This document shows, one piece after another, positions 23,197-33,763 of a stretch of DNA of 64,000 nt (its first letter is position 1; every line of letters starts with the position of its first letter). The notes beneath the pieces are model-generated. The model saw only the letters and a program-made list of their open reading frames with translations, made no database searches and was not told the DNA's origin. Made by a program: the position numbers and the translations under genes. The stretch comes from Coniferiporia sulphurascens (taxonomy: Eukaryota > Basidiomycota > Agaricomycetes > Hymenochaetales > Hymenochaetaceae): the NCBI GenBank assembly GCA_002794785.1, contig NBBA01000010.1:372001-436000 (forward strand). The letters are read 5' to 3'.

Positions 23197-26100
23197 GCAA
23201 CTAAACTCGCGGAACTCCAGAAATTCTTCGACGGAATTGAGAAACTCGACAGGCACAGAAACTACAAACTCTGGAACTACAGAGTCTGAAGTGCAATCAA
23301 GAGTGCAGGTTACGGTAACTTGCTCATTAACTCCCCAGGAACTGGAGAGATTGGTATATCAAGCGCTTTATATAACAGCATTATGCACACTATGCCTGAC
23401 AAAATATTGGCTTATTATCTTAATTTCTCTAAAGATATTCCAGCACTACTCAAAGCACTTGACAGATGATATAACGTCCAGACAACAATTACAAAGGGCT
23501 TTAACAAGGCTGCCCTTTTTGATATCAGAGGTCATGTCAGCCATTTCGATGGAATGCTCGATAACCTCAGCAATAAATACAAGGAACTCATAGCCCAAGG
23601 GGTAAAAGTTTCAGAATCAATGTATATATCGGCTATTATGAGGGCAATGCCTGAACAATATCAATACGTACTCACGCAGAGTGAGTTATATATTAAAACA
23701 ATCAACGAAACAAATCCAGACAAAGATGAAATTGAACTAACCCCTCAATTCTTACTAACGGCATTGAGAAACGCCTTTGAGGGGTGGCGTAAAAATCATC
23801 AGAGGACAGGAGCAGCAGCTAACCACCTGCCCAAGGACGAGCAGAACCACCCCTATTTTAGGGGCCGTGGACGCAGTTCTAGCCGCAGAGTACAACCACA
23901 AGGTCGCGGCTATAGGGGCTGTGGCGGATATATGTGAGGACAAGGACAAGGGGGATATTCCCCTAACCAACAATCACACGTTATTAAGTGTTACAACTGT
24001 AATAAGTTAGGACACTTCAGTCGTGATTGCTGGGTGCCAAAAACAGAATGGATGAAGGCAGCCCAGAAGAAAAAAGAGGATGCGAATGACGGCAAAGGAA
24101 AAGGGAAGGAAACGGGTGCATCAGCGGCACCGACAACGACTGGGGCAAGTGCGGCCCAGGCTAAACATACCGCAGCAGCAGCAGCAACAAACGTCGCATC
24201 AAGCTCTCAAATCGAGTTAAGCGCCATAATTGGCCAAGGCGAAACCGCCTTTATAACCGAAATCGACAACAACGACTTCAACATGGGAGAATTCCCAATT
24301 TATTCATATAATGACTTCCTTGACGCAATAGGAAACCATGATAGCGCAATGGAAGACATGGATGAAAATAATTTAGATGTAAGCATTAACGCTATAACAA
24401 CAAAAGAATTTGCTAACAATATTTATTCTTCTATGGATATAATTGATACTGGTGCAACGATACATCTAACACCATATCTAAATCGATTACGAAATACTTA
24501 CAAAACTGACGCAATCACAATAACGGCTGCCAACAAAACAACTTTTATGGCAAACATAGTAGGGGATCTTAAGCTTTACATCCCCAATGGACACTTGGTA
24601 AGTGTCATAACATTATCGAACGTTTATTACAATCCTAAAATGAATATGACATTAGTCTCTCAAGGACTTCTATGTCAAGATGGTTACAAATTTATTTATA
24701 AACAAAACGAATGTACAATAAAGTATCCTAATGGATCTTTATGTGGAAAAATTAAAAACAGAAATGGATTGTATAGTATATTTAACAATGATGTACAAGC
24801 AGCTACAAAAAATGTAACATTATTCAAACTCCATAAAAAACTTGGACATATAAGCTATGCTTATATTAAGCGATTACTAAAAGAAGATCAAATTACAAAT
24901 AATAAAATTTCAAATTACGATGAAACTCAATGCACAATCTGCATTGAAGTAAATATAAAAAGAATGCAAATTCCAAAACTATGTATTTCAAAATTAGCTG
25001 AAAAATTCAGCGATCATATACATATGGACATATGGGGTCCAGCATCCACACATGCCATAGGAGGATATAAATATCTTCTAACACTTGTAGATGATGCTAC
25101 AAGATGGATTAAAATGATTTTATTAAAAACAAAAGACGAGGGCTTAAACACTTATATGACATGGGCTACAATGCTCAATACACAACATAATATAAAAATA
25201 AAAATATTACAAAGTGATAATGATACAGTGTTTTTAAGTAAACAATTCACTGAATATTTGGAAAAACATGGAACAATACGAAAGCTGACTGTTCATGATA
25301 TGCCACAACAAAATGGAGTAGCAGAACGATCACATCAAACAATATTAAATAATACACGAGTTAACCTGCTACAAGCAAAATTACCACCCAGCCTATGGGG
25401 AGAAGCTGTAAAATACAGTACTTATGTTTACAATAGAACACCAAAGAGCGCTATTGACTTTAAAACACCATATTTCAAAAGATATAACGAAAATTACAAC
25501 ATAGACGATTTAAAAGAATTTGGCCAATATTGCATACTACGACAAGAAGACGTTAACAAATTACAACCAAAAGGAATTTATGCACAATGGCTAGGATTTG
25601 ACAAAGAAAGTAAAGGTCATAGAACTTATCATGACCGAAAAATCACAGTCAAATGAAATTTACGATTTTTAGATTCTCCTCCATCTAAAATTGAAGGGGA
25701 GAATATAACAGAAAAACAAAACGAACAAATAAAAGAATTAACAAATGAAAGACCAATAAGAACAACAAAACCAACAAAACAATCGTTAGGTCTTAATTTT
25801 GATGAACAAAGCACAGTCGCTTATCTTATGGAATTTAATCAATTCAATATGGAATTAATAGGCGATCCGAATTCATATCAACAAGCGATCAATAGAATTG
25901 ACGCAAATCAGTGGATCATGGCAATGAAAGAAGAAATAAAAACATTAATCGAAAGATCTACATGGAAAATCATTGATCCACCAAAAGAAGCAAATATTAT
26001 AGGAACAAGATTTGTTTATAAAACAAAACGATTAGCAAACAGAAAAATTGAATGATACAAAGCAAGATTAGTAGTTCAAGGATTCGCCCAAATGGAAGGC

Positions 26101-27185
26101 ATTGATTATTATTCAAATGACACATTTGCTCCAGTGGCACGATTAGCCACAGTAAGAACAATATTAAGTTGGAGCGCAACAAACAATTATGAAATTCACC
26201 AAATTGATATCAAATCAGCTTACTTATATGGTGAATTAGAAAAAGACAAAAATATATATATAAAACCACCACCAGGAAATCTAATTGAAACAAAACCTGG
26301 ACAAGTTTTAAAATTAAATAAAGCCTTATACAGATTAAAACAAGCAGGCAGACAATGGTATAAAAAATTATCAGAAATTCTAATAGGAATTGGACTAGTA
26401 CGAGCAGTCCAAGACAACGCAGTATTCTTTAGAAAAGTAAAAGGAAAAACAATCCTAATACTTTTCATACATGTCGATGACATAACAATATGTGGCTTAA
26501 ATTCATTAATAATAAAAGCCTTTAAAGACGAAATAGGAAAACATGTAAAATTCACTGACAGAAATGAAGTTCATTGGCTACTCAGAATTGAAATTGAACG
26601 AAACCGAGAAGAAAGAATAATCAAATTAAGACAGAAAAATTACATTGATACAATTATTGAAAAATATAAACTAAAAGACGCTGCAATGGTACGAACACCA
26701 ATGACACCTGGTCAAGTGCTTAAATCACTTGATAATCCAACTAATGAAGAATTAAACTTCATGAAACAAATACCTTATATGAATATGGTTGGAGCATTAT
26801 GCTACACAGCAGATTGTATGAGACCTGATATATCATTCGCCACAGGTCAATTTGCTAGGCATTTAAACAAACCTAGCATTGAACACTACAACACAGTAAA
26901 ACACTGCTTTAAATATTTAAAAGGAACGAACGATTATTGGTTAATACTCAGAGGAAAAGATCCAATTGAGTTAATCAGATATACCGATGCTGACGGAATG
27001 ACACAAGAGGGCCACAAAGCAATATCAGGATATATATTCCAAATTGGAAATGCAATGACATCATGGTCAAGTAAAAAACAAGAATTAGTGTCACTATCAG
27101 TATGCGAAGCTGAATTACAAGCTTTAACTCATGGAGTAAAAGAAGCAATATGGCTAAGAAGACTCATTGAAGAGGTACTGCAGAC

Positions 27186-27744
27186 TGTTAAGCTCAACGG
27201 TTACTCGGTGATTGACATCGGAGTTTCCTGATCGTCGGAACTGATGGGGATGACAACGGGGTTTCCTAGATGTCGTAAGTCGAGGGTGATTGTCAGTGGG
27301 GCTTCCTGATCGACGATGTGGACACAGTAGGCTTCTTTAACGGAGTCAGGTTACAACGAAGTGACTGATGGCTTAGTAGCACACAGTAGACTGGTGGTAA
27401 CAGATAATGGGCTTGTATGAACAAAGAGCACAAGCTTAGGGCTTGTGCTATGGATGTTACATGCTTATATGCTCCTCTATGTGTTTACTACTGTAGCAGC
27501 CTGTGTAGGGTAGTTTGCCAGACTAAGGAAGGTCATGGAAACCCAAGGAATGCCTTGGTAATACAAGTAGGGCTATCAGTAAGCAAAGCATGTCATGGTG
27601 ATGCGATAAGGTGTCATCATGGCATCTTATGGTGTAAGGCGAATAAGGATGAGAGGAAAGGAAATAGGGGAGTTGCACTGACTGATGATGATGAAGTAGG
27701 AAGTGAGTCAGCGCAATGAGGGAAAGTAAAGGAAAATTGTAACA
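27186..27744 (-). repeat. solo LTR copy c, in pol RNase H region
   Basis: It is 559 bp in inverted orientation, from TGTTAAGCTCAACGG to AATTGTAACA, flanked by CAGAC duplications (27181-27185 and 27745-27749). The RNase H frame resumes exactly after the right duplication. Confidence 0.92.
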
Positions 27745-27999
27745 CAGACCTTGGATACACCTACGAAAATTTTATGTGATAATCAAGCAGCCATAACTAT
27801 AGTAAACTCAACAGAACAAAAATATACGCAATGAACAAAACATATTGATATACGAAAAGACTTCTTACAAGATTATATAGAAAATGAAACCATATCAGTT
27901 TCATATATTCCAACTGGACAGCAAAAGGCTGATATTATGACGAAAGCGCTAACAATCGAATTAATCAAATGTTTTACAAGTCTACTCCGCCTAGTAAAA

Positions 28000-28012
28000 G
28001 TTTGAAGGGGAG
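28000..28012 (+). promoter_or_regulatory. copia polypurine tract
   Basis: GTTTGAAGGGGAG directly precedes the 3' LTR and overlaps the end of pol. This purine run is the expected primer for plus-strand DNA synthesis. Confidence 0.75.
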
Positions 28013-28268
28013 TATTAAATAAATATAACAAATGTACTAAATATAAAGATGGTCATATGAACACCCATCTTACTAAGTGAACGATAACACAACGATAACA
28101 CAATTGAATAGGAGCTATGATAGTTATAGTATATGTAGCTCACGGTAGATGTATATAAGGAGGGCTGGTCCCTACCATGAAATACATCGGTTTACGCTGA
28201 TAACCCACCTTCACCTACACTGCACCACTGCACCTCATAGTCTACCACAATGTGCGTAGATTTTAAGA
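28013..28268 (+). repeat. copia 3' LTR
   Basis: This 256 bp intact LTR starts TATTAAATAAATATAA and ends GATTTTAAGA, followed by the duplication GATAC. It ends only 54 bp before the HAD gene start codon, so it now supplies most of that gene's immediate upstream sequence. Confidence 0.93.
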
Positions 28269-28322
28269 GATACCCTTGTACAGCGTGCATCGGTACAAAT
28301 CTAACACATCATCATTTTCAAA

Positions 28323-29098
28323 ATGCAGCCCAAGACACTCGATTATTACGAGGCTCTCGTCTTCGATGTTTATGGAACGCTCATAGTGCGCCACAGCCCG
28401 TGGAAACAGCATATAGCCACTAACAAGATCCTTTTCCTTCGCAGGATTGGGAGACGGGCTTATTTAATGCCCTCCAACCTGTTCTCTCGCGTGCTCAGTC
28501 CACCTGGACCAAGAAAGAGGCGCTCACTGCGTTTGAATCGGTTGAGAAGGATTTGGAGACGCAGCATCCGGATATGCTATACAGTACACTCCTCGGTGTC
28601 GTCCACAATGCCTTCGCGACGCGTCTTGGCGCCCCATCGACCCCTGCGGAGGATGAGGCATTCGGACGTTCCGTCGGACAGTGGCTCGCTTTCCCAGACT
28701 CCGTCGCCGCACTGGCTAAGCTGAAGAAGCATTACAAACTCATAGTCCTATCGAACGTTGACAACGAGTCCTTCAGCACGTTCACGCAGCCGCTACTCGA
28801 GGCTGAGGGCGGCATCTTCGATATTGTGCTTACCGCGCAGGATATAGGCACTTACAAGCCTGATCCCGCCAACTTTGAGGCCGCGTTACGCGCAATCAGC
28901 ACGAAGCTAGGTATAGAGAAAGATAAGGCCCTTGTTACGGCACAGAGCTTGTTCCATGACCACGCACCAGCGAACGCGCTGGGGCTAAGCTCAGCTTGGA
29001 TCGACAGGGAAGGCTCGACCATAGGAGTTGACTCGACTGCAACTTATGACTTTAAATTTGCGGCGCTAGGCGAAATGGCGGAGGAGCGGGAGAAGTAG
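28323..29098 (+). CDS. HAD-superfamily hydrolase (haloacid dehalogenase type II-like)
   Basis: Exons 28323-28385 and 28445-29098 give 238 residues. HAD motif I is ALVFDVYGTLI, with the nucleophile Asp and a Tyr at the second position as in 2-haloacid dehalogenases. Motif II is LIVLSNVDN, motif III is the Lys in GTYKPDPANF, and the last motif is the LFHDHAPANALGLSSAW region. It is a soluble enzyme with no signal peptide. The substrate is unknown; many fungal members are annotated as dehalogenases without proof. Its start lies 54 bp after the copia 3' LTR, so its native promoter has been displaced by 7.6 kb. Confidence 0.9.
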
Positions 29099-29425
29099 AA
29101 GGACCCGGCTAGTATCGGGCAACTTGAATTGATAGGCACTTAGGGGTGTTTTGTTACGTAATAAGCATGCAAATTAGTAATCGGCACGGCCGCTAGTCCA
29201 CGTGAATATGTCCCGAAACGCCTTTGGTTCCTCGCCAAGTATGTCATTGACTTACCGAAATTAAGACAATTATACCCGACACTTCGTCTTTCCTCTTCTC
29301 CCCCTCATCTTGTTTTCACCCTCTCTCTCCTCTTTCGTTCTCTCATTAAAGTCTCGACAAATTCTAACTATCCTACTTTACTCAACTATTCTTGAAATCG
29401 GTTGTCGTGATCGGCATTTACTGGG
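29099..29425. other. intergenic region
   Basis: Spacer between the HAD gene and the SPX-EXS gene. A pyrimidine-rich tract (about 29287-29345) before the SPX-EXS start resembles a fungal core promoter; nothing else is seen. Confidence 0.45.
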
Positions 29426-32400
29426 ATGAAGTTCGCGAGGTGAGCTTCTTTTCAAGGACGCGCCCACCTGGTGACCCTGACAAGATTTTTCAAAAGATAT
29501 CTGAAGGACACACAAGTACGCATTGGCACCACACACAGTCTCTATGCTTATAGCGTTATTCGTAGACCCCCGAGTGGCAAAGAGCGTACATGTCAGTCAT
29601 GCTTACTTGTATTCACCGTCTCTCAATTGACGTTATCTTGGGTACAGTGATTACCGCGGTCTCAAGAAGCTCATCACTGCTATCAAAAAGGCTCAGGGAA
29701 GCGGAAAACTAGAGCCTTTGAAGGAACCTTCTGAGATACATAGAGCCTCGTCGCCTGCGGAAGACCGTCCCAACCCTTCGTCCCATTCCACGCCTCTCGA
29801 TGCAACGTCCCACGCTTCCTATGGAAGCACGGGCCGGACTCCGCCATTGGAGACATTCGTACCTATGGCCCCTCCTCCTCCTATAGATCTCCCGGAGCCC
29901 GCTTTGCCTCTCCCTTCCGCTCAGGATGGGGACCACGCGCGACGATCTGCTGCGAGTATGGATGCTGCGTCCGTCGCGAGTGTGCATGACGCACATCGCG
30001 TGAGGCAACGACCTAGCCGTGCAAAAACCGACGTAAATAATTTATGCGTTGTAAGTTTGCTCATGCTAACAGTTTCTGTGTTTTTGTTTAGTTTTCGGAC
30101 ATGCGCTCAGGGTCGTCCGTGGTTAGCTCGGACCGAGGTGATGTTACAGAGGCTTCACCAGCTACTGGCAGTTCCCCCGGTGGTTTCCTCGCGCATCTGC
30201 GGCGTAGGCAATCTACACGCACCCGTCCGTACTTTTGTTTTCTAGAGGAAAATGACTTTTATTAATGAAATAATTAACGCCCACTTCGATCTTAACATGG
30301 ATATTTTCAGACCAGCGTACGGACTCACGCGCTACGAAGATTGCTTTGCCTTTGATGGTTATTCTCCCGACACTTTCCCCACTTGAGCGCCAGTTTATTG
30401 AGAAACTGGATAAAGAGTTAGAGAAGGTCGAGGGTTTCTACCGAGCAAGAGAGCAGGAGGCAATTATAAGGTCAGGATATCGCTATTTTAGTTCCTTGCA
30501 TATTGAGTAACCATTGTTGTTTTTATTTCTGCTCTAGGGCTTCTATGCTCAAAGAACAGCTACGCGGGCTGCAGGATCATCGCAAATTGTTCCACGTAAG
30601 GGCGATTTCGCTCATCACTTTCCGATATACGTACCCCGAACCTTCAGCTCACATAATTATAGGAAGCCAAAGCAGCCGAGTCAAATTGGGCATCGCTTCC
30701 AGGCCTGTACAACGTCGTTGATAAGCTCTCCGGCCTTTCAGTACCGCGGTCCGTTCGCGGCTTGAAGGATGCACACGGTAGCTTAGCCAAAGGCACCCAT
30801 CGTTCGGCACCCCCTTTTCATGGTAGATTCTCTCTGTTGTTTCATGATTTGCACGTGCCATATCTTTATTGCTTGCTTTTCAGTCCCTAGAAACGGTAAA
30901 GAACGCGAAAATTCTAGATCTACATCACCGTACGCACGCGGCGCAGGCGGACTCGGAGCTCAATTTGACCCAGACGAATATAAGAATGCAAAAAGGGATC
31001 TCAAAAAGGCCATTATTGAATTTTACCGGTATGCAACGTTCATCATGAGGGCTCTTAAGAGCTGACGCTTGACTCTTTGACATGCAGTGGACTTGAGTTA
31101 TTAAACAACTACCGAGTAAGCACACTTGATTTACTCAAGTAATGCTCCAGCTAACGTACGCGGTTCGTGCAGGTGTTAAACGTGACAGGCTTCAGAAAAG
31201 CGCTGAAGAAATTTGAGAAAACCATCAGGGTGAGTTTTGGGACGAGTCATTTCTATAAGGAGGCCATTGATTTCCGGCCTTCAGGTACAAATACAGCAAC
31301 CATATATGCAAGAAAAGGTTAGCATGTTTGATTTTGCGAAGTTGTGGTTGTTCACTCTGGCATAGGTGGAAGTATCTGCTCTTGCGTCCGGTGAGAGTAT
31401 CGAGAAGCTGCTCAAGGATATGGAGGATCAGTACGCCGCGCGTTTCCGTACGTGCTGAGGTTTTCAGAGGATGTCATCAGATTTAACATTTCGCCTCGTG
31501 TGTAATACTCTGCTTGATTTTTCACGCAACAGAACGTGGAGATTTGAAAAGGGCTCGAGAACGTCTTCGCGCGACAGCGAAAGACAAGACTCACCACTTC
31601 AGCACATTCCGAACCGGTCTCTACCTAGGTCTAGCCATCCCAGCATTCGTGGATGGACTCTACAAATGCAAGGATCCCATTTTATTGTATTTGCGCGCTT
31701 TAACTCATTTTTACATCAGCTTTTCAGCCGGATGTCAGGGCCAGCCTTCCGTCGTGGAATGCCCTCCTTTATATATATGGAACGTTCATGATTCCCGTAC
31801 TTTTTTCTCTTTTGGTGGGATTGAATATCTGGGTGTGGAATAGGTCACGGATTAATTATCAGTTTATCTTCGGTGCGTTGATAGCTTGCTCTCATGCACT
31901 AAACTTACCCATTTACGGTTCCTTTCATATCCTTAGAGCTTGACGTTCGTACCCAACTCGATAGTCGACAGTATTTCGAGGTAAACATTTGACTCATCTC
32001 GTCAGCATCGGGCATTTAATGATCATTTTCTGTTCAGCTTCCCGCATTTTTTCTGGTCACCCTTGCCTGTGCTTTTTGGCTCTCATTTAGTCTGATCGGA
32101 ACGTCACACGTTGCTCCAACGACCTGGCCTCTCGCCTGGGTGGTGTTCGCATTAGTTGTTCTATTTAACCCTCTCCGGATTATGTTCCTTGACTCGAGGT
32201 GGTGGCTGATACGGAAAGTCGGAAGACTTTTGGTTCCGGGGACAAAACCCGTTGATGTACGTGACATGGTTTCGTAACCACGCTAGAACTGATCATGTTT
32301 CTTTACAGTTTACTGATTTCTGGCTCGGGTTAGTTCAGCAATTTTTAATATCCTTCCAATCAGAAACTCTCTAACGGTTCCATAGAGATCAGTTTTGCAG

Positions 32401-33563
32401 TCTCCTCTTCACGTTATCAAACCTCTATTTTTTTGTTTGCTCCTACGACAAAGACTGGGATGCCGTATGGGCAACCTGCAGTCAATCCTTACATTGGGGA
32501 GTACCCGTTAGCCTTGGTATACTGCCGCTCGTAATACGCGCAGTACAAAGCGTGAAACGTTATGTCGATTCCCGCTTATACACTCACTTAATAAACGTAA
32601 GCGATCCAGTCTTCTGGCCCTTTTACACTCTTTCTGAAGCTGATCGATGTCCTCTAGTGCGGCAAATACTGCTCTAGTATACTATATTATATTTTTTACT
32701 ATAATTGGAGACACCATGGTATGCCCGTGCTGTGCCGACGTCAATTAGTCTTTCGGTAATATCCCTTCTTTTAGGTACGGGACATGACTACACCCTCGTG
32801 CTACTTTGCTTCTTCGCGACAGTTGCTTCTCTGTACACTTGCGCTTGGGTACGTTTTGTTTCATCCCTTATCATATTCGGTGTTTCTTTCTCTTTCGGAG
32901 GTATTAACAGCGAGCCTTGCAGGACTTTCTGATGGACTGGTCATTGTTCAAGCGGCCATCTCAGCGTCCTTTCCTGAGAAAAGATTTAGTCTACTCGAGC
33001 AATTATTTAGTGAGTGTATAACCTTTCCAGGGTAAAATCCAGGGCTGATCCCACTACCCATACAGGTATATTATATTGCCATCGTACGTCTTATTTCCTC
33101 ACCCTCCGTGGTATTTAGTGCAGTGTAACTGACTTATGCCCCAGGTCTTAAACGTATTGATCAGATTCGTGTGGATAGTGTATGTCGTGGATAGCGAACT
33201 TGACATCCAGGAGCGATCATTCATTGCGGCTTCGTTCGAAATGCTCCGACGGTGGCAATGGAATTTCTGTGAGGATTCAAAAACAATCTCTCAAAGTTTA
33301 CTGAAGTTATAATATTCTTGGTATAATTAACACAAACAGTCCGTCTGGAGAACGAACACATCGGTAATACGGACCAGTATCGTGTAACGCGCGAGGTACC
33401 GCTGCCGTACCGGATCGACTCCGCGGATCACGACGACACAGATGACGAAGGTGATGAGGATGATGATGAACACTTTAGCACGAAGAGCAATTGGAGGCGG
33501 CGGCCCGTAAAGATGACGCGGATCATCTCTGATGAGGAACGCCAAAGGACGAACGAGTCATGA
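29426..33563 (+). CDS. SYG1/XPR1-type SPX-EXS membrane protein (phosphate exporter or sensor)
   Basis: A heavily split gene, probably about 20 exons; the first are 29426-29439, 29497-29515, 29566-29591, 29648-30050. The N-terminus MKFARYLKDTQTPEW and DYRGLKKLI is the start of an SPX domain, which binds inositol pyrophosphates. The domain continues after a disordered insert with FIEKLDKELEKVEGFYRARE and ends LNVTGFRKALKKFEK. Membrane helices follow (RTGLYLGLAIPAFVDG and later). The EXS domain is recognised by FWLGDQ, CGKYCSSILYY, DWSLF and VLNVLIRFVWIVYVV. The tail is Asp/Glu-rich and Arg-rich. Homologs export phosphate (XPR1) or interact with G-protein signalling (yeast Syg1). The ends are secure; some internal exon borders are approximate. 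Confidence 0.9.
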
Positions 33564-33763
33564 GCATTTAGAGACCCGATTATACACTTGTTATATCCTC
33601 CTGTTCACCCCTGGATCTTGCCTTTGATGGAATACGTGGATCATTAGCATTCATTGCGCTATCATGATGGATATGCAAGTCACATCTCGTTAGCATATAG
33701 TGCCTTGCGAGGTCACGGCCCCAATGCCCGCCCTCAGGCTGATAAAAGGACCCCTGAAGAAGC

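Larger units (their letters stand above)
21511..28005 (+). pseudogene. copia gag-pol, one reading frame, interrupted
   Basis: One reading frame runs from 21511 to TGA at 28003-28005. Gag begins MSDGQKPNTREQ, has an acidic Lys/Glu/Asp-rich segment, and ends in a zinc knuckle CYNCNKLGHFSRDC (about 23990-24030). Protease is IIDTGATIHL. The pre-integrase zinc region starts LHKKLGHISYAYIK, and the integrase acidic residues lie in HMDIWGP, LQSDNDTVF and NGVAERSHQ. Reverse transcriptase shows FAPVARLATVR, DIKSAYLYGEL and the catalytic IHVDDITICG; RNase H shows YTDADG and VSLSVCEAELQAL, continuing after the insertion as ILCDNQAA. In-frame TGA codons are at 23287, 23467, 23935, 25654, 26053 and 27832. 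Removing each solo LTR with one duplication restores continuity of the frame. Confidence 0.93.
20628..28268 (+). mobile_element. Ty1/copia LTR retrotransposon, full length, degenerate
   Basis: Two 256 bp LTRs (the 5' copy interrupted) bound a primer-binding site, a single-frame gag-pol region and a polypurine tract. The outer 5 bp duplication GATAC occurs at 20623-20627 and 28269-28273. Domain order is protease, integrase, reverse transcriptase, RNase H, which defines copia as opposed to gypsy. Two insertions of a second LTR family (one itself containing a nested copy) break gag and pol, a third lies in the 5' LTR, and six TGA codons interrupt the frame. The element is not autonomous in its present state. 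Its AT-rich composition differs from the flanking genes. Confidence 0.95.

Noticed and set aside
21100..27320. Spaced AGGAAGCCC-like repeats resembling a CRISPR array
   Set aside because: The spacing is irregular and they are internal repeats of the solo LTR family in a eukaryotic genome.
23287..27834. TGA recoding or selenocysteine-like readthrough in the copia
   Set aside because: The missing residue at the best conserved sites is Arg and CpG decay explains all cases; no recoding signal was seen.
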